From Liolophura sinensis (taxonomy: Eukaryota > Mollusca > Polyplacophora > Chitonida > Chitonidae): 60,000 nt of DNA. Below are positions 30,449 through 42,734 of the stretch, one piece after another; position 1 is the first letter of the stretch, and every line of letters starts with the position of its first letter. The notes beneath the pieces were generated by a model. The model did not search any database. It had not been told where the DNA came from and was given only the letters and a program-made list of their open reading frames with translations. The stretch spans positions 31,443,501-31,503,500 of the forward strand of contig NC_088303.1 in the NCBI RefSeq assembly GCF_032854445.1, written 5' to 3'. The position numbers and the translations under genes are program-made.

Positions 30449-33400
30449 TCAGTCGGTAGGAAGGGTCTTGTATGGATTCAGAATTCCATTTGGGTCAAGT
30501 AGCCTTTTCATATCTTTCATCAGCTGTACAGCCGCCTTAGATTTACTGTGATAAATAAAGTCTTTCTTCTTAAAACCAAGACCATGTTCAGCACTAATAC
30601 TGCCCTTGTGTTCGGCCACCCAGTCGTAGATGAACGGCTCGATCAATCCCATCACTTCCTCATCAAACTCTCTGGTAGTTGCATTGAAGTGTAAGTTACC
30701 TTCAATCAGAGACAATATAGAACCATGTATATATTCATTTGTTTATTTATTTTCATTTGAGTTTTATTTTAATGCCACACCCCTGAAGTTTTCACTTACG
30801 TGATGGATGTCAGTTTTGTGGGTGGAGGAAACTGGAGAGCTCATTGTAAACCATCGACCCTTGGCAAGTTTCCGACGAACTCTCCAAAGTGTGAGGTAAA
30901 TATTCTGCACAATACAGCGGTCAGTGACAAGTGATCTTGACAGAATGTCAGACTGTTGATGTGGCTGTATGGATGACAGGAAAACACTTGTCCTAGGTTG
31001 GGTTTTAAACTGTGCCTCGGGACTGAAAAAAAGCGCATCTTTAACAAATTGTCCTAGACATGTTCCCGACTTGGTATTTTAGAAAATACATGGAGCTATC
31101 AATTGCTAACCAACACATCTCAGCCACTCATACACCGCAATAACACTCTTAATACATTGAGGATACATGTACAAGTAGGCTTGCTTACATACATTATGGC
31201 TTAGCAGGGCACATCACCATTAAACAGCCAAAGAAGGTATCAAACAAAGATAAAGCGTGTGTAATGTTAGCCCTACTGACCAAAGTATATGACTGCAATC
31301 TAAATAATCTGTCAGCAAGCCCATGTTCGAAGACATAGCCAATTTTACAACAGGAGAATTTCAATTTTGAGCTCTCCTGTTGCTAAAGGTAAAAAAATCC
31401 TGCTGTAACATGTGACTTGTCAAAATATGAACTATTTTGATTGACTACTATTGTTGACATTAATTTACTTATCACCTGTCACCTGTCTCACAATGTTGAG
31501 GAGGCAAATAGACAACACCAATTTCTACCAGGATCTTCTTAAACTCACAAACATTCAGCTTGGCAATTTTCTCGGTCGCTCGTCTACTTTAAACAACTTT
31601 TTAAGAAACTTTTTTCGGACACCCACATTACATAAAATATGACCAGTCACGTGGTACAGCAGGACATTTTTAGCTTCAGTGATAAAAGCTCACCTATTAG
31701 CGCATGTAGAATATCCAGATATCCAGTAGAAAAAACAAAATACTTTGACCTGAGATAGTATGTCAAAAATCAAACGTGGATTTAACAAAACTGTGATCTG
31801 TTCATTGGGGCTGGTCAGTGAGTGCATAGAATTTTAGCCCGTTAATATTGAAAATAATGGAATAAGAAGTTAAATATCTGAATGAAGAGGCACACTGCTA
31901 ACTTAGTGACCAAAAATGCTCATTTTTGACAGGCAGCTTGAAATTTTATACACAAAAAAAATCATACAGTATCAAGCTTAACGTTACCTACAGTATCATC
32001 CACAGTATCAAGCTCGACATTAGCTACAGTATCAAGCACAATGTTAGCCACAGTATCAAGCTTAACGTTAGCTACAGTATCATCCACAATATCAAACAAT
32101 ATATTAGCCACAGTATCAAGCTCAATGTTATCAAGCATAACGTTAGCTACAGTATCATCCACAGTATCAAGCATAATGTTAGCTACAGTATCATCCACAG
32201 TATCAAGCTCAACGTTAGCTACAGTATCAAGCACAGTATCAAGCTGAACGCTAGCTACAGTATCAAGCACAACGTTAGCCACAGTATCAAGCACAATGCC
32301 AGCCACAGTATCAAGCTCAATGTCAGCCACAGTATCAGGGACAATGCTAGCCACAGTATCAAGCGTAATATTAGTCACAGTATCAAGCACAATGCTAGCC
32401 ACAGTATCAAGTACAACGTTTGCCACAGTATGCAGACTTTGTCATTGCTCACTATAGAAAGAGTTGAAAATCTGAACACTTACAGTCTCCGACATGGCCA
32501 TATCCCACCACTGATACTGCCTTGTCACCCAGCCTCTCTCTCATCACCTCAACCAGCTCATAAAAATGACTCAACGGCAACGAGACATCATATTTATAGC
32601 AGTACCCATCATGCATCAGTGCCTCGGCAAGTCGCTCTCGGAGGCCCCAGATTGCCTAGAAAAAGTCACGAAAAAGTCATTGAAAACCTGGAGTCCAAAA
32701 ACATTTACCATGGTGACGTATGTCACTACATGTTGGCATGGATGTTCCGCCAGGTGCATTTGGTGACTAATGGTACCTTGTAGGACAAGATCTGGATGTC
32801 TGTGGGGTACCACAAGGCTTTAAGGACACATGGAAAGGTAGTACAAAATGGAAAGTATGGCGTTAACAACCATGAAGAAAGATATGCCACAAGAATGAGG
32901 AAAAAAAATTTAAGTTTTGGGGAATATTTTATATTTCTCCACAATTCCTCTATTTTATGCATAATTTCTGTCAATTTTTGGAAATATTCATAAATGACGA
33001 CACTGATGACCAGTTTAGTGCCTCCACTTCAGGTTCTCACCCCAAAGTAGCTTTGACAGCTATCACCATTGAGGTCAACACAGCAGGCTACTTCATTTCC
33101 AGATTGACTGCTGGGGCTTAATCAAAATTATAGTTTTAATACCATTTTTACACTACAACAAGAAAAAAAAACAGAAGCTATTTTTTGTAATGGGTACATA
33201 TATATGTCAGGCCACATCATATACCTCATATTAAGAAATGAAAACCAAGCGTTTTTCTTGTATCCTTTAAAACTGCATTATTTTATGGTGCTTAGCATTT
33301 CTGACTCAGTAGGCCCAACACTGTGCTGTAACTACATGTATTAACCACAGTGATATGAGTAATTAGTCCAAGACTCCTCCAATCAAGGCCGAAAAACTAT

Positions 33401-36400
33401 CAAAATAATGATATAGGCTACATAGATTGTAACATTTGTATTACTGTGGGGCACAAATAACAATAACACCAACAATAATAATAACACCAACAATAATAAT
33501 AACACCAACAATAATAATACATGTAACCTGAACACTGACATAAGCAGGTCACTTGAAGGACAGCGCTGTTGTTCATTTGGATGGTGTACTTGTTCTGGAT
33601 TGTGTGCTGCATGCTTTCGTGACCACAAATGAGTAAGTGAGTGAGCGAGTGAGTGCTTGGGGTTTAACATCATATGTACACTTAACAATTTTTCAGTCAT
33701 ATGACGACAAAGGAGTCATTAGAGTGCATGCAATGTGCCTCCTTGTTGCAGGACGGATTTCAACCATTATTTTATCTAGTGCTGCTTCACTGAGATGACT
33801 TACCGAAGGCAAGTAAGCCGCCCCGCCCAAGCCATTATACTGATACAAATCAACCAGTTGTTGCACTATCCGATTAATGCTGAACGCCAAGCAAGGAAGT
33901 TAGACTTCCACTTTCAAGGTCTTAGGTGTGACTCGACCCAAGATTAACCCTGGATCTACCGCCTCCCGAAGCGGACACTTTACCAACTGTGCTATTGGGG
34001 TCGGTCACCAATTAGTGAGTTACCCTTTTTTATATGTTTACCATTAAAGTGAACAGTTTAATACAAAGTTAAAAAAATATAAAACAGCCATAGAAACAAG
34101 TCCATCAATGATTACGTTTTAGGCTTTCACAATAATGTCAGAGATGATATGATATACTTCATGTCTAGACTTTCCTCTCCGGCCGAAAGTGGGAAGGTCT
34201 GACAGCAACGAGCGGATGGTCGTGGGTTTCCCCCGGGCTCTGCCCGGTTTCCACCCACCATAATGCTGGGCGCCGTCGTAGAAGTGAAATATTCTTGAGT
34301 ACGGCGTAAAACACCAATCAAAAAAAAAAAAAAAAAAAAAAATCATATCTAGACTGGCTTCATGTCTTCAACACTGCAATGACTATGGCATGAAAGTTTA
34401 CAAATGAATAACAAGCTCTTTTATGAAGGTTTCTTGCTTTAAAATTCAACATAGATAAATGTTTTCTTTTACGGATCTACATCTACCTATATACCTGCAC
34501 TTTACTGGTTTCTGTTGCTAATGTGCCATCTCGCACTATTCCATCCTCCATCAGTGTTTCCAGGAAGTGGTTGAGTTTCTCCTCATCGTGGTTGGGGTTG
34601 GACCCAGATGTTTCGATAAGAGCATAAAACTTGTTGTCTGTGATTGGGTTTGTCAGATTTAGGTTCCGCTCCGTAAGTGCCATGCACTGCCGGTCGATGA
34701 ATTCAAATGCTGACAAAATTTCGGCCAAGTTTTCTTTGCTGCGCTGAAGCACTTTTAATACTGTTGGAAAATCTTCACAGCCTGTTCATACAAAAAGGAA
34801 AGAAAAAAATGAAAACATGAAAACAAGAACCAAGGCAGTGAATCCCCCTGGGGCTATACTCAACAGACCTGCTCGCACTACGTATTATGGGTTTAAAATA
34901 GGATCAGATTCGTTCAAAGGAAGGTGGCAGGTTTATTTATTTATTTACTTGTTCAGTGTTTACACCGTACTCAAGAATATTTCACTTATGCGACGGCGGC
35001 CAGGAGTATGGTGGGAGGAAATCGGGAAATCCATGACCATCCGCAGGCTGCTGCAGACTTTCGTAGACTGGAGAGGAAGCCAGCATGAGCTGGACTTGAA
35101 CTCACAGCGACCGCACTGGTGAGAGGCTTCTGGGTCATTATGCTGCGCTAGCACATGGATGGTGGCAGGTATTATACTGCCCACCCTGTGAGCATACACA
35201 TGTTCTACATACCAAGTATGAGGAGGCAGCTTAGCACACCTGGTATCCATACATAAATTGACAGCAAAGGTCATAAAATGCAAACCAGGGACTGCAAGTC
35301 AGCAATGAGGTACCAGTATGCAACTCTAGCATACCTTCACTATCTACAAGTACGCATTGTATGTTCAAAGGGCAACAACCCTGGAAATACATGCACATCC
35401 CCAGATACAATTTGTTAAGCCCACAGAGTCTCAACAAAATTCATTCATATCTGTTGGAGATGTGTTGACAAGGAATCACACTATCTACAAAAGCACATTC
35501 TATGTTTACAGGGCAATAACTCTGCAAATAATTGTTGCAACTCATATGACATACACATATGGTCTCTGCGCTGCCTATACAATTTTATGAAAATCAAATC
35601 ATAACTGTAGGAGAAAATGCGTTGACAAGAACTCAATATATGTAAGTATGTAAGGGCAATAACTCTTGAAGTAATGGCAGTACCTCACAAAGTATCTGTC
35701 ATACCTACAAATTTCATGAAAAATCCAATCAAAACTGTAGAAAATCACAAAAGTAATGATCATGGACAGACAGACAAGCTGATCACTATATCCCCCTGCA
35801 TTATATCCCGAGAATAAAAAGATGTTCTTAGTAAATCGCTCAGCCTTGAGCCGATCGAACAAATGAATTACACGTATGTACTGATATGAAATGAGCAGAA
35901 GTCTTTAAGTATAATGATCAAAGCATTTAGCCTAAAATAGGTTTGCACCTGTTTCAATGGAGACAATCAGCAGACCAGATAGCCGTGTGGTAGGAATAGT
36001 GTGTTTCAAGTGCACCTGTTTTGTTTTTTTTTTCCATGTTCTATAACTGTTTAAGACACAACATGTTTACACCTAATTACTATAAAATAAATCATAAAGT
36101 TTTTCTACTGCGAAAAGCCATACCTACGAATGCTACATTAACAGACGATGGTTTCTGTGCACATAAGATGGAGACAGCTGTGATGATCCCCAAAGTTCCC
36201 TCTGAGCCTATAAACATCTGCTTCACATCATAACCAGTGTTGTCTTTTCTCAGGGTTGTCAGCGAGTCCAAGACATCTCCATTTGGAAGGACCTGGAAAT
36301 AATTACAAATACTGATCAATTTTGTTGCTGTTGAATTTCACCCTTGGGCTTGCCTATCTGTCACAGTCACCCCTCTGCTTGGCTTGCTGTCATAGTGATC

Positions 36401-39400
36401 CCTCTGCTTGGCTAGCTGTCATAGTCACCCCTCTGCTTGGCTTGCTGTCATAGTGATCCCTCTGCTTGGCTAGCTGTCATAGTCACCCATCTGCTTGGCT
36501 TGCTGTCATAGTCACCCCTGTGCTTGGCTAGCTGTCATAGTCACCCCTCTGCTTGGCTAGCTGTCATAGTCACCCATCTGCTTGGCTAGCTGTCCCAGTC
36601 ATCCATCTGCTTGGCTTGCTGTCATAGTCACCCATCTGCTTGGCTAACTGTCACAGTCGGCCCTCTGCTTGGCTAGCTGTCATAGTTACCCCGGTGCTTG
36701 GCCAGCTGTCATAGTCAGCCCTCTGCTTGGCTAGCTGTCATAGTCACCCCTCTGTTTGGCCACTTTAACCACTGGGGCCCTGAATTACTTTTGAAAGGTG
36801 AACATTTCCTGATCCTTTCTCGAGTTTCTTTATAATTATCTTCATCATATACTAATCAAATTTAAATAAAACTGTCACACAAAGCTGGTCAAGAATGACA
36901 TTATACAATTTACTTTCTCTCATAATGTTCCAAGATCAATAGCTTCCATTCAATTCCACATATATCTGGTATCAAATGATGCCTCTTGAACTTTGCAGTC
37001 TAAAACTTAAACCCTGATATGACTCTTATCAGGGGTTGAAATTAACGACAAAATGTCAATAGGGCCGGTGTCCTTGAGATCTACAGGTGCTCTTTAATTT
37101 ATCTGGTTTTTCAGTTAATGAAGGGAAATACGATCAAATTGTGCCATGATTTATTTCTGTCCAAAAATATAACATGCATAGTGCTAGCCATACTTTCTGA
37201 GTGAGAAAGTGAGCAAGTGAGTGCTTGGGGTTTAACGTTGTACTTAACAATTTTTCAGTCATATGACGATAAAGAAATCCTTAGAATGCACGTAATGTGC
37301 CTCCTTGATGCAGGACGGATTTCCATCGCTCTTTTATCTAGTGCTGCTTCACTGAGACGGCTTACCAACAGCAAGTGAGGCACCCCGCCCGAGCCATTAT
37401 ACTGATACGGGTCAACCAGTCGTGGCACTATCCCAGTCATGCTGAACACCAAGCGAGGAGCCATACTTTTTGATAACTAGTAACTGAATTAAATGCAACC
37501 AGTACTTCTTCAACTGTGCTGGCCTAACCAAAATTCTATTGGCCTTTGTCCAGCAGGCCAGTGTTAATTTTGAGCCCTGGTTGTGAGACTTTTGAGAAGT
37601 GCATTGTGTGCATCTGTCATTCAGCTACCTACTGCTTCCAACCCCAGCACATTGCCATGGAGTGAGCCAAATCTCAGCAGTCGGATTCCACCTGCATTTG
37701 TGGCGAGATTCCCACCAATATGGCAGCTGCCCTTTGCACCCAGGTCCAGGGGCATGGTTAAGTCGTGCTCATTAATAAGGGTCTCCAGGTTACCAAGGAT
37801 ACAGCCAGACTGACATACCAAAGTGCCTAAGGACAAAGCAAGAGATAATGAGGAAAATCTTGAGCCAGTGGACAGAAAATACCTGTAACCAGAGGATGAA
37901 ACCAAATTCTTATTATTTAACAAAAATTTGATATCTCAAAATTTTTGGAATCTCTGATGACAATCTCAAATTTATTTCTTTATTTCAGTAATTTTATGCT
38001 CTTTAGGAATAGGGTATTTCATTTTCATACATTATAGTGATCAGTTTCATGATTTGTTGGAAAACTATTGTAATTTCTTCTTTAAAGTGCTACTTCCGTC
38101 CTAAGAGAAATTGGGGCGGAAATAGGAAAATGACGAATAGTGTATGGAACAGAGCTAACAGCATGGTTCAAATCTATCTACGATTAATAGCACTATTTAA
38201 CCCCAATTAGTGAAGAGTCTCCAAAAACAAAATCTTCGGCCGTTTCCATAAAATTTTGTTGATGTGACATGATAATATTCCGTACATGATGATAAATTAG
38301 GAAGCTGACACGTGGAGTAAGGCATCTGTGCTTAAATGAGGTCACGTGCGTTTGAAAGCACCAGGTGGTTTGTTTCTATATGTCTGCAATATATGACATC
38401 AAGTGTTCTTGTATAACATCACACCAGGCAAAATTGGAAAAGACAGAAAACTTTTGTTTCCATATTTTTCTCCAAAATTAACAACAGCAGTTTTAATAAA
38501 ATGCATTTTTTTTTACAATTTATGAAAGCAATTCAGATTATCTCAACAATTATCATTTGACATACGTCTTGACATTGAAGTAGCTCTTTAACACCTTACC
38601 TGATGAAAAACTAATTTTGTTTTGTTATGACTACCCTTACTTAATCCACTGTCAGCTAAAAATTGCGAACAATGAGCTACGATATATTTCTTGTCTAAGA
38701 CCTTCTAGAATGTTGGTCTGGATATACTTGATTTATGTTATAGCTCCTAACATCAGTTATAGTCCTGGACTGCAAATGTCAACAAAAAAATACAGCAAAC
38801 ATATTCACAATTCATTTTTTTGTAGCTCCTTGTACCTTTTTCTGTGGTCAATTTTTTTTCTTCTGGTAATTGCACCCAATAATGAACTGTAATCTCAGCA
38901 ACACAGAAGGACATGGCATGTTGTAATATAGGTGTGGCATAGTAAATAAAAGCCCACTGGTAAGTCCAGGGCTAACCAAAAAAAAAAACAAAAAATCTAT
39001 ATGTATCAAATTTATCTAACTCGTTCATTAAGTACAGCTCTATGCAGCTACCTGAAATTTCATCTACACTGAAGACTTTGTTCATCAGCTGAGTGGAGAT
39101 GATGATCTCATCAAAAACAGGCACACTGCCACCCACCAGTCCAGTGTTTCCACCCTGAGGCACCACGGCCAGTTGATTTTCATTGCAATATCTCAGTATC
39201 TGACTCACTTCTTCTGTGGTTTTGGGCCGCAGCAAAAGCTGGCTTGCTCCTGTATGGAATAAAATAATCACACTACTACAGAAAGAGTTCCAAATATTCT
39301 GCTACGTTCAATATGCCTGAAGTAAATGGATGAAAAAAGTTAGGGAAACGGCAATAACCTGAAGATAAAATATGCTCACCTTAATAATGAACTGATGGAT

Positions 39401-40492
39401 GGAAGTTCTTACAGCCAAAGGAAAAATTTTGTTTTAACTGTATTCTGTGTGTTTATATGAACTTCAAAGAAAAGAGTGAGTGAGTGAATGCTTGGGGTTT
39501 ACTGTGGAACTTAACAATTTTTCAGTCATATGACGACAAAGGAATCCTTAGAGTGCATGTGATGTGCCTCCTTGTTGCACGACCAATTTCCACCATCTAG
39601 TGTTGCTTCACTGAGACGGCTTACCGAAGGCAAATAAGCCGCCCAGCCCAAGCCATTATACTAATACGGGTCAACCAGTCGTCATGACGAACGTGAGGAA
39701 GTGAGGAAGTTATAACTTCCTCTTTTAAGGTCTTAGGTGTGACTTGACCCAGGATTGATCCTGCATCTAAGGCTCACCAAGTGGACTCAAAGGAAAGGCA
39801 ATACTAGAGTAAATGTATACATGCTTTGATAAACTATCTCACATGAAGGTTAAAAAGCAGAATATTTCATTTTTTCAAAGATGAACAACCAATAAGTCGC
39901 AGTTCAAAAGCATTGCTTAAGGCTACGTTCGTTCCCTGGACTATCCGCTCTGCTCATGAGTAGCAATTGATATTCATGTAAAGGGGACCACATATTCTGT
40001 CTGCTGCCGGCTGCTTTGATGCAGACATCTGTCTCCTGCTATGTGGCGAATTCACAAAGAGATTGTTGGTTTCTGGCCATTGACAAACCATCATACGTCC
40101 AGAAGATCGGCCTGGACCTTCGAAAGGTACGAAATTATCATTGTAAGCGCCGAGATTCCAACGAGTCTTTCGGAGCTAGAGTTTTTTTTACCTCTGCAGG
40201 TTTTCAACCAGTCCGTGTTGTAGCCGTCTAAATCCCTCACATCTGAGATCACTCGTCCTGGAAGCAACCCCTCGAAAAAGGCTATGTGTTTGTCCGTGAC
40301 AGCCGTGTAGTCTCCTCGCTGAAGACTTGGATAGCGTTCACTTGTCAGAACTACGCCTCCTCTGGCACTGTTGTTGTTGTATCTCGAAGTGTTTAACGCT
40401 AACCTCGCGATTGATGTCCATGTCGGCTGTTTAGGCCTGTGAAACCAGGCTGTACGACAAAAAGACACACGCAATCGACCTAGTGCAGACAT
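30449..40492 (-). CDS. D2HGDH: D-2-hydroxyglutarate dehydrogenase, mitochondrial, copy A (7 exons, 523 aa)
   Basis: A mitochondrial FAD enzyme that oxidises D-2-hydroxyglutarate to 2-oxoglutarate. Exons on the minus strand: 40492-40192, 39249-39052, 37826-37633, 36292-36124, 34781-34495, 32655-32484 and 30699-30449. All phases agree, 1,572 coding bases in total. The first ATG is 40492-40490 ([16 protein letters not shown]), and the Arg-rich, acid-poor start looks like a mitochondrial presequence. The FAD-binding PCMH domain is in exons 2-4: [52 protein letters not shown]. The C-terminal FAD-oxidase domain is in exons 5-7: [53 protein letters not shown]. Exon 6 is easy to miss because a minisatellite abuts it. 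Codon 441, split by the last intron, reads TGT (Cys) where the family has Gly in GDGNLH. Otherwise intact. Confidence 0.95.
30742..31025 (-). repeat. Old divergent SINE, family 1 variant, unit A
   Basis: TTTATTTATTTTCATTTGAG, CACACCCCTGAAGTTTTCAC, GTGGAGGAAACTGGAGAGCT, GGCAAGTTTCCGACGAACTC and the end GTTGGGTTTTAAACTGTGCC. It is interrupted in unit B by a 151-bp insert at 44221. Confidence 0.6.
31965..32432. repeat. 24-bp minisatellite, unit A (about 19 units)
   Basis: The unit is close to ACAGTATCAAGCTCAATGTT followed by AGCC, with variants ending in CATCC or CACAACG. Because 24 is a multiple of 3, long open frames exist on both strands, reading SHSIKLNV repeats forward and LDTVANVE repeats in reverse. 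It lies in the last intron of D2HGDH and ends about 50 bp from the exon 6 donor. Confidence 0.93.
33457..33519. repeat. Compound AAT/AACACC microsatellite, unit A
   Basis: Repeats of AACACCAACAATAATAAT. The same locus in unit B is over three times longer (49675-49879). Confidence 0.92.
33637..34005 (-). repeat. SINE family 2, unit A, intron 5 of D2HGDH
   Basis: Starts with GTGAGTGCTTGGGGTTTAAC, then TTTTTCAGTCATATGACGAC, AGTGCTGCTTCACTGAGATG and a reversed tRNA-like head (AGATTAACCCTGGATCTACC, GCGGACACTTTACCAACTGT). Matches 50001-50372 in unit B. Confidence 0.85.
34171..34342 (+). repeat. SINE family 1, 5'-truncated, only in unit A
   Basis: Starts near TTTCCTCTCCGGCCGAAAG and ends ACACCAATC plus a poly-A run of about 24. 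Flanks TCATGTCTAGACT (34159-34171) and TCATATCTAGACT (34343-34355) are target duplicates. Unit B has the empty site at about 50510-50524 (GATAATTACTAGACTAGC). Confidence 0.92.
34932..35153 (-). repeat. SINE family 1, unit A, intron 4 of D2HGDH
   Basis: TTTATTTATTTATTTACTTG, CCGTACTCAAGAATATTTCA, TATGCGACGGCGGCCAG, CCAGCATGAGCTGGACTTGA and GAGGCTTCTGGGTCATTATG. GGTGGCAGGT occurs before it (34923-34932) and after it (35161-35170) as a target duplicate. In unit B (51110-51328) the second duplicate is lost with about 45 bp. Confidence 0.88.
36345..36761. repeat. 29-bp minisatellite, unit A (about 14 units)
   Basis: The unit is close to CATAGTCACCCCTCTGCTTG then GCTAGCTGT, with variants ATC for CTC and TTGCTGT for TAGCTGT. 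It lies in D2HGDH intron 3. The same intron in unit B has about 100 units. Confidence 0.95.
37196..37462 (-). repeat. SINE family 2, truncated, unit A, intron 3
   Basis: GTGAGTGCTTGGGGTTTAAC, TTTTTCAGTCATATGACGAT, CTTCACTGAGACGGCTTACC, GGGTCAACCAGTCGTGGC. The tRNA-like head is missing. The unit B counterpart is at 56610-56872. Confidence 0.85.
38090..38530 (+). repeat. Interspersed repeat, family 3, unit A, intron 2
   Basis: Shares AATCTTCGGC, TGATGTGAC, GCGTTTGAAAG and CATCAAGTGTTCTTG with 25186-25430. It continues into ACACCAGGCAAAATTGG and AAACTTTTGTTTCC, which resembles 15470-15560 (CACGCCAGGCAACAAACGG, ACATTTAGTTTCCG). Boundaries are uncertain. Confidence 0.55.
39472..39785 (-). repeat. 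SINE family 2, unit A, intron 1
   Basis: AGTGAATGCTTGGGGTTTAC, TTTTTCAGTCATATGACGAC, GCTTACCGAAGGCAAATAAG, CCAGGATTGATCCTGCATC. The tRNA-like head is partial. The unit B counterpart is at 58931-59265. Confidence 0.85.
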
Positions 40493-41111
40493 GGCGAATT
40501 GTGACACGGAGTGTCAATGCCTCTAGCATAGTTTTCCCACCTTAATCTTAACGCATTTATAGGGTGCTGTGATATTGGTTGAGCAGGAGTTACCGTTCTT
40601 GTGTTGCGCTTTCTACACTTCGCCACCAAAGAAAACCATTGACCGAGGGGACCGCAGGATGATAAATGGGCAAAACGTCAGAAACCGGACGTCAAGGCGG
40701 CAGTTGGGTCAATTCCATAAAACCAGATTTGACTTATGTCAAGATTTAAAAAGTTATTTTTAAATTCGTTTTTTTTTACAGTATCGGATGAAGTTTCCTG
40801 TTGATTTAGATATACTTTCCTGAAAAAGACCAAATTCTAGTCATCTACATTTATCAAACATGTCTTATATCCTCATTTATAACTTTACTACACAAAGTCT
40901 ATATATACCAAAAAACGGTCCCAAATACCCACCATAAAAAGACTATTTTTAAGTGTCTTTACCTCCTTAAAAAAAAATTGAAAAAATATTGAAGGCCATC
41001 TTCACAACTAACTTTGTGCACTCTTTCATCGAAACAGCATGTAATTAATTTTTTTCTCCCCACCTTTAACAATTAACTTACTGCTGGAAAATAAACGAGA
41101 AGTGGATGTTT
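40493..41111. other. Upstream of D2HGDH copy A and junction region
   Basis: It should include the 5' UTR and promoter of copy A. No TATA box or start site can be placed. From about 40740 it is AT-rich with several poly-A/T runs. No gene recognised. The part beyond 40530 cannot be compared with unit B, which leaves the window. Confidence 0.4.
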
Positions 41112-41113
41112 CC

Positions 41114-41341
41114 TGGGCCTGGTTGTTCAAAACTGGTTTGAGACTTAATACCAGATTCAAGTCTTTAATTTTGTACTTATCCTAAAAATAATTGAGAAAC
41201 ATTACATTAAATATGAACTAAAACTGTTGCTGTTAAACTTTGGAGAACGACATTCGCTGCTGAGTTCGGCTAAAATTTGAAATATGAAAAATGACCTAAT
41301 ATCAGGATTAGCTAATACACTTTCGAACAACCAGGCCCTGG
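41114..41341. mobile_element. MITE-like element at the junction of the two D2HGDH units
   Basis: GGGCCTGGTTGTTCAAAAC at the left is the inverse of TTTCGAACAACCAGGCCC at the right (228 bp, noncoding). Only its right part has a counterpart at the left edge of unit A (near 27858-27960, TTTCAAACAACTGGGCCC), so the repeat boundary falls inside this element. Confidence 0.65.
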
Positions 41342-41471
41342 TGACCTGTAATTAACTGATTTATTTGATCAATCAATTTGTGTAATTACTCATTTTGCCA
41401 CAGTTACTGATCCATGCAATTTAATGAACAGTTTAAAGATGAGTTTCTTTAGAAAGATTTAAAGCTGGGCC

Positions 41472-41589
41472 AGTTTCATGAAGCATACTTAGCGATAAGT
41501 CATCTTTAACCAAGTGCACTTTATATCTACACAAGGTACGTTGTCATGGTAGTCAAGGGCATGCTCAACTAAGTATGCTTCATAAAACT
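41472..41589. mobile_element. Foldback (MITE-like) element, unit B
   Basis: Counterpart of 28093-28210, with the same arms AGTTTCATGAAGCATACTTAG and CTAAGTATGCTTCATAAAACT and a few substitutions in between. Confidence 0.75.
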
Positions 41590-41622
41590 AGAGGTTTCAT
41601 GAAGCATACTTAGTGCTAAATT

Positions 41623-41890
41623 ATGATAAATAGAATATCTTCACAGCCAGTGTTATGGATGAATGAAACCGGAGTGCCTGGGGTAAATGACCAACCTTTG
41701 ACAAGTAACTTTCGTGAGGGTGACGAAGGTTTATGTGCACCCTACTGGGGGGAAACGAGTGATCTCCAACCAACACAAGATTCTGCAAATGGTCACATCA
41801 GTGCTTAATGTCAAAGAGGCCCAAAGAACAGCGAGAGGGAGGATCCACAAATTTCCTTGCCCAGGGCTGGGATTGAACCTTACATGTCCT
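41623..41890 (-). repeat. Old divergent SINE, family 1 variant, unit B
   Basis: Counterpart of 28247-28515, nearly identical. Confidence 0.5.
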
Positions 41891-42478
41891 AGTAATAAAG
41901 GTAAGAATTTCCTTCAATGTGTATTACAAGTCATCAACAACAAAAAAAAAAACCATGGCTCTTCATGTTATTTAAGCTGTCAGATATTTATTACCATATT
42001 CTTGTTCATGTCCAGTGATTCTGGGCACTAGGGTAAATGACGTATTTTTTTGCCCAGGGACTCGGAAAGTGTATCTCATTCCGTTGGTTGTGATTGTTAT
42101 TGACTGAGCACCGCAGGAGAGCATCAGGGGTGGTCAGGGTAGTATACTGACAGTTCAGGAATGTAATAAACAAACTCGGACTTCTATGAACAGTTCATGT
42201 TCTCCTCAGTTTCAACCATAATAATCTCAGTACATGCAATGTGTAACAGTTTGTTTTATTATCGTTAGTTTGTGATAAATGGGAATTTGGGAAAAAACTC
42301 TATGGAGAATAAGCGTGACCACCTTTACGCACGTGGAGTGTCATGTCAAATATCATATTTTATACTGCAGGTCTTTCTGTATACAAAGGTGTAGAGGAAT
42401 TTAGCACACTGTGAGTCTGTACTTAAAGTAAATGGAACATTCTTGCAATTTCAAAGTACAGCAGTATAGTCCATATAA

Positions 42479-42734
42479 TTTATTTGTTTATTTGACTGGT
42501 GTTACTCAAGAATATTTCACTTATACGACGGTGGTCAGCATTATGGTGGGAGGAAACCGGGCAGAGCCCACGGGAAACCCATGACCATCCTCAGGTTGCT
42601 GATGGACCTTCCCACTTACGGCCGGAGAGAAAGCCAGCATAAGCTGGACTTGAACTCACAGCGACCGCAATGGCGAGAGGCTTCTGGATCATTACGCTGC
42701 ACTAGTGCTCTAGCCATCTGAGCCACAGAGGCCC
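42479..42734 (-). repeat. SINE family 1, full length, unit B
   Basis: Counterpart of 29087-29342, with the same flanking duplicates (TAGTCCATATAA and TAGTCTACATAA). Confidence 0.88.

Larger units (their letters stand above)
27858..41200. repeat. Large direct repeat, unit A (carries D2HGDH copy A)
   Basis: From CTAAAACATATCGG near 27858, and clearly from TAATATCAGGATTAGCTAAT at about 27920, the sequence matches unit B starting near 41.2 kb. The match runs through the D2HGDH gene to at least 40530, past exon 1. The right limit of unit A is not certain, because unit B runs off the window. Introns agree at roughly 95% by eye, with many indels from SINEs and minisatellites. Confidence 0.85.

Noticed and set aside
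31926-32783. 285-codon plus-strand open frame with SHSIKLNV repeats, and the opposite frame with LDTVANVE repeats
   Set aside because: It is a 24-bp minisatellite whose period is a multiple of three. The tail of the frame runs antisense through D2HGDH exon 6. No start context, no family likeness, and the unit B version is broken into several frames.
40493-40507. Earlier start of D2HGDH adding five residues before MSALG
   Set aside because: The extension would need GTG (copy A) or TTG (copy B) as start. The first ATG is at 40492 and 59965.
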